64,000 nt of DNA from JAHZMA01 sp965205905 (GCA_965205905.1 CBDBHZ010000001.1:245618-309617); one strand, 5' to 3'; positions 27,395 to 38,384 are shown, counted from the first letter of the stretch. The notes: a model not told the origin generated them from the letters alone. Numbers and translations are program-made.

Positions 27395-30215
27395 ATGACT
27401 GCAACAACAAACAAGGTGATTTTAATTGATGGGTCGGGATATATCTTCCGTGCCTATTATGGCTTGCCACCTATGCTAAGCCCTGATAATGTGCCAGTCA
27501 ATGCGGTTTTTGGCTTTTTTAAGATGCTGTTAAAATTGCGCGAAGACTATAAAGATACCAATGAAAATACCAATATGATTGTGGTGTTTGATTCGGCACG
27601 TAAAACGTTTCGCAACGATATTTTCCCTGAATATAAAGCCAATCGGGGCGCACCACCCGAAGATTTAGTGCCACAATTTGATTTGGTGCGTGATGCGGTC
27701 GACGCCCTATGCCTGCCACAGATAGAGGTTGCGGGTTACGAAGCTGATGATATTATCGCAAGCCTTGCCAAAAAAGCGCGGGCTGAAAACAAGCAAGTTA
27801 CCATCGTTTCATCAGATAAGGATTTGATGCAGTTGATAGGCGATGGCATTAATATGCACGACCCAATGAAAAATAAAGCATTAGGCGCGCAAGAAGTGTT
27901 CGAACGATTCGGGGTAACGCCCGATAGGGTGGTGGAAGTGCAGGCAATCGCCGGTGATTCTGTTGATAACATTCCGGGGGCTACGGGTATCGGCGTAAAA
28001 ACTGCTGCTTTATTGCTGAATGAATATGGCTCGCTTGATGAATTATTACGCCGTGCTGACGAAATTAAACAGCCGAAAAGGCGCGAGAATCTCATCGCAT
28101 TTCGGGAAGTTGCCGATATTAGCCTAAAGCTTGTGCGCCTATGTGATTCTGTGCCAGAGGCGGAAAATGTAACATTTGATGCCATGAAGACATTGGATAG
28201 AGAAAACGCGCATTCATTCGCAAAAAAACACGGCTTCAAAAGCCTGATGAAATTATTTGCGGGCGAGAATAGTGGCGATTCTGATGTTGCGACCACTGGG
28301 GACAACACGCAAAGCCAATCATTAGATTCGGCATTTATCACCACTATCACCAGTATCAATATTTTTCATGAAATGCTAGATAATATCGCCATGCAGGGCT
28401 ATGTTGCACTTTATCCGCAAATGGCGGCTGAGAAATATGGGGCGGGGTGCATAGGGATTGGCTTTGCGCTTCATGATGAATGCGCTTATTATCTGCCATT
28501 GCATCATGTATTGCTGACTGAATCGCAAAGCTCACAAGGTGATTTACTAGTGGAGAAAAGCAAATCCACCGCTGAAACGATTCGCACAAGGCGTGAGGAT
28601 ATTCCCAATATAGAATCAGCACACTCATTATTGGCGAAATTACTACAAGATGATGCGGTGTTAAAAATCGGTCATGATGTTAAAAAAATCTGGCAGATTT
28701 TCAGAGAGCAAGAAATTAAAACTGCACCATGTGAAGATATACTCTTATTAAGTTTTACCCTAGATGCAGGGCGCAAAAAACACGGATTTTTGGCACTGGT
28801 AGAAGAATTTTTACCGCCAGAATTAGAGAATATTATCAGCCAATCGCACGACATATATAGCAAGCAAGATATTGCCTTATATGCCCCCAATGATGCCAAA
28901 GATACTATCGCTACCTATGCGTTTGGCGTGTTACAGCTTTATAAAATTCTATGGCAACGGTTATGCACCGAAGGCATGGTAGCGTTATATCGCACATTAG
29001 ATATGGCATTATTGCCGATATTGGCAAAAATGGAATGGGATGGCATATTGCTAGACCGCCCGCATCTGCAACAATTAAGTGCTGAATTTGCGGTTAAGAT
29101 TAAAGCCCTTGAAGGCAATATTCATCAGGCGGCAGGCGAGGAATTTAATATCGGCTCACCAAAGCAGTTGGGCGTTATTCTGTTTGATAAGATGGCACTG
29201 CCGTTTGGACGCAAAACCAAAACAGGGCAATATAGCACCGATAATGATTTGCTAGATAATCTGGTGCTGGAAGGGCATGGCATTGCCAGTGATATTCAGC
29301 AATGGCGGCATCTTAGCAAATTGCGCTCAACCTATAGCGAAAGCCTGCCAGTGATGCAAGATGTTGATGATAGAATCCGCACCAATTACGCGATGGCGGG
29401 GGCGCAGACGGGTAGGCTATCATCTATCGACCCGAATTTGCAGAATATCCCGATTCGTGATGATGAGGGTAAAAAAATCCGCGAGGCTTTCATTGCACCA
29501 AAGGGTAAATTATTATTGTCGCTGGATTATTCACAGATTGAATTGCGGTTGATTGCCGATATTGCACGGCTTGAAAGCCTGATTGATGCGTTCCATAAGG
29601 GCGCGGATATTCACCAATTCACGGCATCAGAAGTGTTTAATATCCCGCTTGATGAAGTTGATGCAGGGCGCAGGCGTGATGCCAAAGCGGTGAATTTCGG
29701 CATTATTTATGGCATATCAGCTTTTGGCTTGGCACGGCAATTAATGATTAGCCGAAAAAAGGCAAAGGAATATATCGATGCCTATCTTGAACGCTATCAG
29801 GGCTTAAAGAAATATATGGATGAAACCGTTGAAATCGCCGGCAAACAAGGCTATGTGCAGACATTATTCGGGCGTAAAATCCATCTGCCCCATATTAACG
29901 ATAAAAACCCAATGAAGCGGCAATATGCAGGCAGACAGGCAATCAATGCGCCGATACAAGGCACGGCTGCCGATATTATCAAACAGGCAATGCTGATGGT
30001 GGATAGCGCGATTACTCACGATAAACTGCCCTGCACGTATGTTACTACAAGTGCATGATGAATTGCTGTTTGAAGTGGAAGAAAGCGCGATTGAAACGGT
30101 AACCAAAACCCTCACCAATATCATGCAACAGGTGTATCTGCCTGATGGCAACCAGTTGAAAGTGCCGTTGATTGTTGAAAGCGGTTATGGTAAAAACTGG
30201 TCAGAAGCTCATTGA
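27395..30215 (+). CDS. polA: DNA polymerase I, interrupted by a one-base frameshift near the 3' end
   Basis: Repair and Okazaki-fragment polymerase. The N-terminal 5' nuclease domain (VILIDGSGYIFRAYY, YEADDIIASLAKKA, GDSVDNIPG) and polymerase motifs A (LLSLDYSQIELRLIADIA) and B (RRDAKAVNFGIIYGISAFG) are intact. The first frame stops at 30058. Motif C, QVHDELLFEVEE, continues in another frame to a stop at 30213-30215. One extra C in the CCC at 30029-30031 explains the shift. The middle 3'-5' exonuclease domain has lost its acidic residues (DTET-type motif reads ALYPQM), so proofreading is probably absent. Loss of motif C would inactivate the enzyme, so a sequencing error is likely. Confidence 0.9.
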
Positions 30216-30228
30216 TATATAGCAAAGC

Positions 30229-30444
30229 ATGAACATACTAACTCATAATTTACTGATTCAGCATTTATCAGCAGGGATACCCTTTATCATCGGCAGAGGT
30301 GCGCGTGATGCCAATATCTATGCCAACATATATGGTATGGTGATGGCGCGAAATTATCAGCCAGCCGATATAATAAAGTCAATAAAAGAGGTTTGGCAGA
30401 AAATATTTACACAATCACGCAAAAACATGGTGAGACTGATTTAG
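30229..30444 (+). other. Short frame before ribA, possible displaced N-terminus
   Basis: A 71-codon frame from ATG 30229 (no clear ribosome site) overlaps the beginning of the ribA frame. The ribA frame has no ATG before its conserved part and can only use a TTG at 30393. One explanation is that ribA starts at 30229 and a one-base shift near 30385-30395 (AAAAGAGGTTTGG) separates the two pieces. I do not recognise a domain in the 71 residues. Confidence 0.4.
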
Positions 30445-31244
30445 AGATATATGCTGATGATGCGCCCGTTTCTAACAATCAATTTAAAGACGAATGGCAA
30501 CAATCATGGCAGATATTATTTCGCTATCTGCACCCGCTTGCTTGTGAGAATACACTGATTTTTGCTGATTGCGACTCTCTTTCCCCGCAAGCTTTATCAT
30601 CACTCGCTTATTTTGATATGCTTCAATTTGATACGCCATATCAAGCGTCTCATCAGCCCTATAAAATTGCCGAAACTGAAATTCCTCTCAAACAAGGGCG
30701 CGCAACATTAATGCTGTATCAGGGTGAGGCAGGATTTCCGCCCACCGCAATGTTGGCAATCGGCGATATAACAGATGATAAGACGCCATTGTTGGTGCGG
30801 TTGCATTCCGAATGTTTTACGGGCGATGTTTTAGGCTCGCGCAAATGCGATTGCGGGCATCAGCTAGAACATGCGCTTGACCGTATTTTTGAAGCAAAGC
30901 GCGGCGTTATTTTATATCTGCCACAAGAGGGCAGGGCAATTGGTTTACCCGCAAAATTACATGCCTATCGCTTGCAAGAAAAGCAAGGGCTAGATACGAT
31001 AGAGGCAAATCAGGCATTGGGGCTGGCGGTGGATAATCGCGATTTTTCTTTTGCCATTAAAATTCTACAGCATCACAATATTAATTCTCTGAAGCTTATC
31101 AGCAATAATCCCTATAAGAAAAAAATGCTAGAACAGGCGGAAATTATGGTGACCCAAATGGTTACGATGCAAGCCAATATTAATGAAGATAATCAAGCCT
31201 ATCTTGAGACCAAAAAAAATAAACTGCATCATCTTATCAAATAA
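30393..31244 (+). CDS. ribA: GTP cyclohydrolase II
   Basis: First step of riboflavin synthesis: opens the GTP imidazole ring. The core shows the zinc-binding block RLHSECFTGDVLGSRKCDCG with all three cysteines, the catalytic LPQEGRAIGL, and the GTP-binding TIEANQALGLAVDNRDF. An N-terminal domain of about 90 residues precedes it, as in many alphaproteobacterial RibA proteins. The start is unsure (TTG at 30393, or upstream through a frameshift). This stand-alone RibA complements the decayed RibA half of the RibBA at 36418. Confidence 0.92.
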   Translation: MAENIYTITQKHGETDLEIYADDAPVSNNQFKDEWQQSWQILFRYLHPLACENTLIFADCDSLSPQALSSLAYFDMLQFDTPYQASHQPYKIAETEIPLKQGRATLMLYQGEAGFPPTAMLAIGDITDDKTPLLVRLHSECFTGDVLGSRKCDCGHQLEHALDRIFEAKRGVILYLPQEGRAIGLPAKLHAYRLQEKQGLDTIEANQALGLAVDNRDFSFAIKILQHHNINSLKLISNNPYKKKMLEQAEIMVTQMVTMQANINEDNQAYLETKKNKLHHLIK

Positions 31245-31406
31245 TCATTCCCTCACGATATTATTGGCACATTGTTTGCAAATACATAAATCATCATGAT
31301 AAAGGTTTTCTTTAGAAGAATGCAGATGAAAATGATTTTAGAAATTGTGCTATGTTTTGCATAAATAATGTCCGACACGCACCCATAAGCGATATTCGAG
31401 ATACAG

Positions 31407-32195
31407 ATGGCGATTGATGTCTTTTTACCAACGGTTGTAAGGCAGGCAATCACTATTGATAAGTCGGGTAGTAATGTATCAGGAACGCTTATACCACAAA
31501 AAGACCCATCTGGGGAGGAAAACCGTGGAGTGAAGGGCCAACCTTCACCCACGGAACTTTTTGTGGGACTTAGTGGGCATCAAAATGCAGGGGTGCAAGC
31601 ACCAAGCGCAACCAAACCAACGCCGCCAGAATTGGCAACGCCGCCCTTTGCTGATTATCTGGCACAAGAAAAAGCGCAACAAAACAATCAAGCAGGCAAT
31701 CAACAGACATATCAAGCATTATCACCCTTGACCATGCAAGAAATGCCGCCTGTGATAGCTGAATTTTTGAACGATATTGCCAAACAGCATGGCGTTGAAG
31801 CACCATCGCAACAACAGTTGCAATCGGCTTTGAGGATGACCAGCGATTACCGTCCGCCCAAACCAGTGATTATTGACACCAAGCCTGTTGTAAAAGCTGT
31901 TAATAGCCCTGATACGCCAGAAGCTGATACGTCAGAAATTGGTATAACACAAATACTTCCAGCAACGCCTATTGTTTCTCCACAATTACCGAAACAACCA
32001 GCGCCAAAACAATCAGAGGCGCAACAATCAGAGGCGCAACAATCAGAGCTTCAACAAAATGCTTCGGAAACCTCTTCAGCATATAGTACACGCTTTGATG
32101 CGTTATCTCAAGATATTCAAAAAAGCGCGCTTGATTACGGACGCATGTTAGAAGCGCTCAACCGCTATTCTGTTACGATTGAAACCCAAAATTAA
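31407..32195 (+). CDS. Low-complexity Pro/Gln-rich hypothetical protein
   Basis: 262 residues of unknown function, rich in Pro, Gln, Ala and Ser. Three near-copies of a KQSEAQ/QSEAQ/QSELQ unit (DNA 15-bp repeats near 32010-32055) occur, and the C-terminal helix LSQDIQKSALDYGRMLEALNRYS looks ordered. No signal peptide or membrane helix. A 13-bp inverted pair at 31523-31554 (CCGTGG.GTGAAGG facing CCTTCACCCACGG) sits in frame near the N-terminus and may be another inserted palindromic element. Low ORF complexity lowers confidence, but length and position argue for a gene. Confidence 0.55.
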   Translation: MAIDVFLPTVVRQAITIDKSGSNVSGTLIPQKDPSGEENRGVKGQPSPTELFVGLSGHQNAGVQAPSATKPTPPELATPPFADYLAQEKAQQNNQAGNQQTYQALSPLTMQEMPPVIAEFLNDIAKQHGVEAPSQQQLQSALRMTSDYRPPKPVIIDTKPVVKAVNSPDTPEADTSEIGITQILPATPIVSPQLPKQPAPKQSEAQQSEAQQSELQQNASETSSAYSTRFDALSQDIQKSALDYGRMLEALNRYSVTIETQN

Positions 32196-32325
32196 TATCA
32201 GGCAGAATCTTGCTGAAAATCTTAAAATCGCTTGACCTTGACGGCAATATTAGGTAATTAAATGTAGTAAGATGGTGATGCTTTTGCATCATGCAAGGTA
32301 TGAAATAAATTTAAAGGATGTTACC

Positions 32326-33582
32326 GTGTCAAATACTGGTACCATAGCAGTTAAGCCGCCATTAATCAGGCGCAAGAAAAAGCGGTTTAGCCGTGGTTTT
32401 TATCGTGTTAAAAAACATGCAGATGCTGTGCTTGTGCTAGAAGATGGGCAGGTGTTTTATGGCAAAGGTGCAGGCTATCAGGGCATTGCGGTAGGCGAAT
32501 TATGCTTCAACACATCGATGACAGGGCATCAGGAAATTTTGAGCGACCCTTCTTATGCAGGGCAGATTATCAATTTTACCACCCCACATATCGGCAATGT
32601 GGGCAGCAACCAAGCCGATATGGAAACTTTCAAGCCATTTGCTTTGGGCATGGTGGTAACCGAATTGCCAACATCGCAATCAAATTATCGCGCCGAGCTT
32701 AATTTTGATGAATGGTTAAAACAGCATCAGCTGATTGCGATTGCAGGCATAGATACCCGCGCTTTAACGCATTATATTCGCGATAAGGGCGCGCCAAAAG
32801 CCGTGCTATGCTACCAGCCAAATTCAAAATACAGCAAGGCTGAGATTGATAAATTGCGGCAAAAGGCGCGTGGTTGGCAAGGGCTTGATGGCATGGATTT
32901 AAGCAAAGATGTTACCACCGATAAACTCTATCCGTGGCAAGAGAAGCTTTATTCGCTAGATGATGCCACCCATAAACAGCAAACCGCCAATAATGTGCCG
33001 CATATTGTGGTGATTGATTATGGCGCGAAACATAATATTTTACGGCATTTAAGCAATATGAATGCAAAAGTCAGTGTGGTAGCGGCATCTTGTGCGGCGC
33101 AAGAAATTATTGAGATGAAACCCGATGGCGTGATGCTTTCTAACGGACCGGGCGACCCTGCGGCAACGGGAAATTATGCCGTGCCGATATTACAGGAATT
33201 GCTGAAATGTGAGTTTCCGATTTTTGGTATTTGTTTAGGCTATCAGATATTGGCGCTTAGTTTGGGGGCGAAAACTAAAAAAATGGCAACGGGGCATCGC
33301 GGTGCTAATCACCCCGTGAAAAATTTACAAAGCGGGGCTGTGGAAATCACCAGTCAAAATCATGGTTTTCAGGTGTTGCAAGATAGTTTGCCCGAAAATA
33401 TAGAAGTAACGCATATTTCTTTATTTGATAAATCGCTTGAGGGCATTAGGCTAACAGATAAGCCAGTATTCGCTGTGCAATATCACCCAGAAGCATCGCC
33501 GGGCCCGCATGATAGCCATTATTTATTTCAACAATTTTATCAAATGGTGCAAGCCTATCGGGCAGCATCTTCGGAAGTATAA
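32326..33582 (+). CDS. carA: Carbamoyl-phosphate synthase small subunit
   Basis: Glutaminase subunit supplying ammonia to CarB for carbamoyl phosphate (arginine and pyrimidine synthesis). The N-terminal domain has TSMTGHQEILSDPSYAGQI. The C-terminal class I amidotransferase domain has the oxyanion segment LSNGPGDP, the nucleophile GICLGYQ and the catalytic QYHPEASPGP. The GTG at 32326 follows AAAGGA at good spacing and is preferred over ATG 32272. A basic N-terminal extension of about 30 residues is unusual. No carB follows; the next gene is envelope-related. Confidence 0.96.
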   Translation: MSNTGTIAVKPPLIRRKKKRFSRGFYRVKKHADAVLVLEDGQVFYGKGAGYQGIAVGELCFNTSMTGHQEILSDPSYAGQIINFTTPHIGNVGSNQADMETFKPFALGMVVTELPTSQSNYRAELNFDEWLKQHQLIAIAGIDTRALTHYIRDKGAPKAVLCYQPNSKYSKAEIDKLRQKARGWQGLDGMDLSKDVTTDKLYPWQEKLYSLDDATHKQQTANNVPHIVVIDYGAKHNILRHLSNMNAKVSVVAASCAAQEIIEMKPDGVMLSNGPGDPAATGNYAVPILQELLKCEFPIFGICLGYQILALSLGAKTKKMATGHRGANHPVKNLQSGAVEITSQNHGFQVLQDSLPENIEVTHISLFDKSLEGIRLTDKPVFAVQYHPEASPGPHDSHYLFQQFYQMVQAYRAASSEV

Positions 33583-33583
33583 T

Positions 33584-35029
33584 ATGCAAAAATTATTACA
33601 GCAAACAAAAGAGATGACGCCTTTTCGTATCATGGCATTGCTATTAGGTGCATCACTGCCCTGTTTTTATCTTGGGCAAGCCTTAGGTATATTATGCGTA
33701 TTATTGGCGTTTGCGATGATGTTACACCCCGCAATACGTGCCAAAATACCAGCAACAATCAAGGATTTATACCAAAAACCAGAAAGCAAATTTTTGGTGA
33801 TAGCCGTTATTTGTTTGTTGCCTTCTGTTTTTCTATCTATTGATGTTGCACAATCGGTGCGGGTTTGGGTGTTGGCGGTGATGACCCTTTTGTTGTTTGC
33901 CTGCCTCACGGTTTTTAAACATGCTACATTAAATGATAAATTATTGGTGGTTAAAATCTTTATCATAAGCTTACTACTATGGAATAGTTTTATTGCTTAT
34001 GCGTATAATTTTGAAAAAGACTGGCTGTATAACCTTTGGAGTATTCGCACCCAGTTGGGGATTGTTGAAAAGGGGCGCTGGTTTTATGTTTACTCGGTGC
34101 CAAAATTGCAACTTAATGGTAGCTTTGTGTTATTGCCATTATTGATTTATTGTGTGATGATATATTTACGGCAATTTTTTTGGCGTATCATTATGTTGCT
34201 GACGATTATTTCTTTTATTGTTTTAACCATCACGCTTAGCAATCGGGCATTGCTGGCTGGCACAATAGCAATTTTAATAGTTGCAACATTGTCTGTGTGG
34301 TTATGCCGTAAAGAAGTGATACGGATAAAAATTGTAACATCACTTTTAACCATTTTCACTTTAATTATATTTGTGTTGTTTTTCTTCGTTCCCCGCGAGC
34401 ACTTACCTATTTTTTTGACATCATCATCCGAAGATGAAAGCGTTGTAGAAGCGGGAAATGAAGCTTCAAATGAGGCTGAGGATGAGGTGAAACCAAAAGA
34501 AGCGGATACGCCTTATGTGATTGGCGTGCATGAAGAAGGGGTAAGCCAACAAAGCGACCATAAGCCTCTGTTAAAGCCATTTTTACCCTATTCTGTGATG
34601 CGTGCGCCACGTCAAATCTTTATTTATGAGGGGTTTCAGCAATGGAAAAAAACGCCTATTTTTGGCATTGGGCTTAATGTAAGTGATAGGCATCAAAAGT
34701 TACAAAGTAATGTCAGCACTTATTTTATTGAGGTTGGCGTGTATAATTCTATCAGCAATGTTCATAACAGATTTGTAGAAGTGTTGCTTGAAGCGGGTAT
34801 TGTTGGTTTTATTGGATTAATAGGTTTTCTTATCATATTGACCTTGCGCCATTTGCGACATTATATCACAAAATGCCATCAGCCAGCTCTATTGCTGATG
34901 CTAACCCATGCTTCTTATTGGGCAACGGGTATGTTTCAATTTTCAATATGGGAGGCATGGATATTTATAATATTCGCGACAAGCCTGATTATTATTCACG
35001 CCCTTGATTCTGAAAAACAAACAATATGA
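33584..35029 (+). CDS. O-antigen ligase / polymerase family membrane protein
   Basis: A 481-residue protein with about 10-11 membrane helices and a large periplasmic loop rich in Glu/Lys (around residues 275-345). It fits the Wzy_C/WaaL family that joins or polymerises surface polysaccharide. The conserved loop region contains GIGLNVSDR, then VHNRFVEVLLEAGIVGFIGLIGFL, matching the His-containing catalytic loop of ligases. ATG 33584 is one base after the carA stop. It overlaps the next gene by ATGA. Which glycan is handled cannot be read from the sequence. Confidence 0.82.
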   Translation: MQKLLQQTKEMTPFRIMALLLGASLPCFYLGQALGILCVLLAFAMMLHPAIRAKIPATIKDLYQKPESKFLVIAVICLLPSVFLSIDVAQSVRVWVLAVMTLLLFACLTVFKHATLNDKLLVVKIFIISLLLWNSFIAYAYNFEKDWLYNLWSIRTQLGIVEKGRWFYVYSVPKLQLNGSFVLLPLLIYCVMIYLRQFFWRIIMLLTIISFIVLTITLSNRALLAGTIAILIVATLSVWLCRKEVIRIKIVTSLLTIFTLIIFVLFFFVPREHLPIFLTSSSEDESVVEAGNEASNEAEDEVKPKEADTPYVIGVHEEGVSQQSDHKPLLKPFLPYSVMRAPRQIFIYEGFQQWKKTPIFGIGLNVSDRHQKLQSNVSTYFIEVGVYNSISNVHNRFVEVLLEAGIVGFIGLIGFLIILTLRHLRHYITKCHQPALLLMLTHASYWATGMFQFSIWEAWIFIIFATSLIIIHALDSEKQTI

Positions 35030-36418
35030 TGAGACGTTTTACCATATTAATGATTGCTGTGTTCAGCATATTACCTTCCATCACTCATGCTGAACAATGG
35101 GCGTTTAAGAGAATCCCAGCGAATGATGAAACTGTTTTTTTGTATGGCTATCGCAATTCATACGGAGAGGCACGGCAATTATCATTCGAGCTTAACAATA
35201 AATTAATAGCACAAAGTGATAGTGCTTTATTGAGTGTAAAAGAGGTTAGAAAAATTTCTGATACGCAGGCACATGAAGGCTTACAGGAATTATCAGCGCA
35301 AAGCCGTGATAACATTGAGGGCGAATATAAGGCAATCTATGATGCGAATGCAAAAACAGGCTGATGCGGCCAATGAAAAGCTCTCGCCCTATTATAAAAT
35401 CACGATTAACCGTTCTGGTGATACCCAGTTTGGTATCAGGCAGCTTGAAGGAAATTCTGCGGGTATTGGCTATTTTTGGCAAATCCCGCGAACAGGCGTG
35501 GGAAGCAAACCTACCATAGATATGGATGTTGTGTTAACGGCTATTGTGGCAGAAAAAAATACTGAATTTACTGACAAGCTATCACTGAATTTAATCCTAG
35601 AAAGCAATAATATCGGGCTAGAAGTGAAAGTTGCGAGCGCACTTTATAATCAGTTAGGCAATGATATTCATGCGACGGTGTGGGCAGATATAACAAAAAA
35701 ATTAAAAAAACAAAGTGAGGCTGCTAAGCTTAGCCAACAATATGTGCAAGCCATGACTGATTTTTATAATAAAAGCCTGCCGTCATTAGAGCTTGCTGCT
35801 GAAATTGAACTGGCAAAATTTCAAAAAGCACATCGTGTTTTGCGTAATCAATCATTACAAGATTATTATTTATTGCTGGTAAAACACCAAAAAGATTATG
35901 TGTTACGCGTTGATTATCATGCGGTGGTGGATCACCATCGCACTGAAATGTTGCCAGTGATGCAAGGCGTGATAGCCGATGCGCCTGTGGGCAGTGATTT
36001 ACGCACCCATATTGAAAACGCTCTGAATTTTGTGCAGTCTATTCCTTATGATACATTGGAAAGGCGTGATTTAAACGGGCTTTCTGGCTTTTTATTACCG
36101 CCTAGTATGATTGTTCAAAATCGTGGTGATTGCGATACAAAATCAGCCGCCTTGTTGGCAATGTTAAGCCACATCATGCCTGAATCACCCAATAGCTACC
36201 CGTTAATTATGGTGTTGATAGATGGTCATGCTTTTATTGGCGCTAATATTAAGCCTAAAGGCAGCGATATGGTTTATCAATATAAGGGCAGCAATTATGT
36301 TATGATGGAAGTTGCGGGACCAGGGTTATTTCCAGTTGGGCAGTTAGCACTGCAATCAGAACAAGCACTGAAAAATAATAGAATTATTGAAGTGATTCCA
36401 ATCAAGGCAACATTGTAA
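35026..36418 (+). CDS. Exported transglutaminase-like protein, interrupted by a one-base frameshift
   Basis: The first frame (35026-35364) begins with a signal peptide (FTILMIAVFSILPSITHA, cleavage before EQW). The second frame (open to 36418) carries the rest. Removing one A at 35347-35348 joins ...AIYDA to MQKQADAANEKLSPYY in one reading frame. The C-terminus has a papain/transglutaminase-like core: NRGDCDTKSAALLAMLSHIM (catalytic Cys), then LIDGHAFIGANI (His). It is probably a periplasmic cysteine peptidase or transglutaminase-fold enzyme. It lies between a ligase-like gene and ribBA. The single indel may be a sequencing error. Confidence 0.7.
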
Positions 36419-37479
36419 TGACTGATATGCCATTAAACACACCAGAAGAAGCGATTGAAGCCATCAAGCAAGGCGAGATGGTGGTGATTATAGACGATGA
36501 AAATCGCGAGAATGAAGGCGATTTGGTAATGGCGGCTGAAAAAGCCAAACCAGAAGATATCGCGCTGATGGTGCGCTATACCACTGGCATTATCTGCACA
36601 CCCGTAACGGTGCAAAGGGCAAAACAATTAGAATTATTGCCGATGGTGGTGGATAATGATGCACCGCTGGCAACCGCTTTTACGGTAACGGTGGATTACA
36701 AGCAGGGCCTAACGACGGGTATTTCGGCAACCGAACGTTGCGCCACCATTCGTGCATTGGCTGATGCAAAAAGCAGTGCCAGTGATTTTGTGCGTCCGGG
36801 TCATGTGTTTCCGCTGATTGCACGGGCAGGCGGGGTGTTGATGCGCTCAGGCCATACCGAAGCGGCGGTTGATTTGGCACAATTAGCGGGCTTATCGCCT
36901 GTTGGGGTGATTGGTGAATTGGTTAATGATGATGGCACTGTGAAAAAAGGTGAGCAGATTTTTGATTTTGCGGCACAGCACAATATGAAAATAACAACCA
37001 TTGAAGATTTGATTGCTTATCGGCAAGCGCGCGAAAATTTGGTTACAAGGGTGCAAACAGGCGAGGTGGATACGCTGATAGGCAAAGCAAAAACCATTAT
37101 CTACCGCAGTCAATTTTCATCACATGAACATCTGGCAGTGATTTTTGGCGAGGTGAAGCAAAATATGCTGGTGCGGTTGCAACGTGCCGATATGATTAAT
37201 GATATTTTCACGCAAGATAATAATATCAACCGTGTGATGCAGTTGATTGAAAAATCAGGCGGTGGCGCGATTATCTATATTCGGGATTATTTGCTAGACG
37301 ATAAAGAACGCCCGAATGTTACCTATGAAGACCAAAACCCATCGCGTGATATTGGCTTGGGCGCACAGATTTTGAGGGATTTAGGGCTGCATAAGGTATC
37401 GGTGATTTCCAGCCAAACACGGCAATATATTGGGTTGCAAGGTTTTGGTATCGAGGTTGCCGAAACCGTTATTCTGTGA
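36418..37479 (+). CDS. ribB: 3,4-dihydroxy-2-butanone 4-phosphate synthase with degenerate GTP cyclohydrolase II domain
   Basis: RibB makes the four-carbon unit of riboflavin from ribulose 5-phosphate. Residues 1-205 hold an intact RibB domain: DDENRENEGDLVMAAE (acidic metal site), TTGISATERCATIRALAD, and RPGHVFPLIARAGGVLMRSGHTEA. Residues about 206-353 resemble RibA. The zinc/cysteine block is replaced by SQFSSHEHLAVIFGEVKQ with no cysteines, so this half is almost surely inactive; a separate RibA exists at 30393. Fusion with a dead RibA half is known in alpha- and betaproteobacteria. Confidence 0.93.
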   Translation: MTDMPLNTPEEAIEAIKQGEMVVIIDDENRENEGDLVMAAEKAKPEDIALMVRYTTGIICTPVTVQRAKQLELLPMVVDNDAPLATAFTVTVDYKQGLTTGISATERCATIRALADAKSSASDFVRPGHVFPLIARAGGVLMRSGHTEAAVDLAQLAGLSPVGVIGELVNDDGTVKKGEQIFDFAAQHNMKITTIEDLIAYRQARENLVTRVQTGEVDTLIGKAKTIIYRSQFSSHEHLAVIFGEVKQNMLVRLQRADMINDIFTQDNNINRVMQLIEKSGGGAIIYIRDYLLDDKERPNVTYEDQNPSRDIGLGAQILRDLGLHKVSVISSQTRQYIGLQGFGIEVAETVIL

Positions 37480-37500
37480 GTCATATGTTATGAGCCATAT

Positions 37501-38355
37501 ATGATGATGAGGCATAATATCAGAATTTTTGTGATTAACCTTGCCCGTGCCGATGCAAGAAAAAAGGCGATGCAAAATCAGTTGAACGGCATTGATGCTG
37601 AATTTTTTACCGCCAGCGATGGTAAAAATCTTAATGCAGAAGAACATAAACTCTATCAAAAACTGATAAAAATGCCTAATAATGCAACGCGCTATCATCA
37701 TCAACAACAAAAGATGGCATTGCTTTATCCGCCATTATTTGATGGCGAAATTGGTTGTTATCTTAGCCATTATCGCTTGTTACAGCATATTGTGACGCAA
37801 AAAATCGCATATGCGGTTATTTTAGAAGATGACCTCATCATGCAAGATGATTGGTATCATGTCGCCAATATGCTTACCAATAGCTACCATACTTGGGATG
37901 CAATGCGGTTATGTGGCTTGCGGAAGCGCAAATTTGATAGGCTAGAAATGCTCGCCCCCGATGCTGATTATTGTTTGGCAAAATTACATAACACCGCTTG
38001 TGGCGCACAAGCCTATATGGTAACGCATCAGGGGGCAAAGAAATTACTGAATTTGCTTCGCTTTATGGTATTGCCAGTTGATATTGCTTTAGATGGTTAT
38101 TGGCAAGAAGATATTGCATTTTATGCGGTGCAACCCTATGTGATTGCGCCCAACGCAGAAGTGGCAAGCACAATAGATGATGTGCCACAAGCGCGAGTAT
38201 CAGGTAAAAAATATCAAAATATAAAACAGAGATGGCAGAAATTTTGGCTGAAACATCAAAAATCATATCTTAAAAAACGGAGCATTATGCTTCACCGCCC
38301 ACAAATAAAAGTAGCTAAAAACCGAAATAAAAAAGCCCGCCTAACAATTAAGTAA
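37501..38355 (+). CDS. Glycosyltransferase family 25 protein
   Basis: Transfers sugars, typically in lipopolysaccharide or lipooligosaccharide synthesis. The family pattern is clear: IRIFVINLARADARKKAM at the start, then GEIGCYLSHYRLLQHIV, the metal-binding ILEDDLIMQDD, and GAQAYMVTHQGAKKLL. The C-terminal tail is strongly basic. Any of three in-frame ATGs (37501-37507) may be the start. Its stop codon lies inside the terminator hairpin at 38332. With the O-antigen ligase-like gene at 33584 it forms a loose envelope-glycan group. Confidence 0.88.
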   Translation: MMMRHNIRIFVINLARADARKKAMQNQLNGIDAEFFTASDGKNLNAEEHKLYQKLIKMPNNATRYHHQQQKMALLYPPLFDGEIGCYLSHYRLLQHIVTQKIAYAVILEDDLIMQDDWYHVANMLTNSYHTWDAMRLCGLRKRKFDRLEMLAPDADYCLAKLHNTACGAQAYMVTHQGAKKLLNLLRFMVLPVDIALDGYWQEDIAFYAVQPYVIAPNAEVASTIDDVPQARVSGKKYQNIKQRWQKFWLKHQKSYLKKRSIMLHRPQIKVAKNRNKKARLTIK

Positions 38356-38365
38356 GGCGGGCTTT
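38332..38365. terminator. Bidirectional intrinsic terminator
   Basis: AAAGCCCGCCT (38332-38342) and AGGCGGGCTTT (38355-38365) form an 11-bp stem between two convergent genes. A/T runs on both sides allow use on both strands. Confidence 0.85.
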
Positions 38366-38384
38366 GATAATTTATGAAGCAAAC

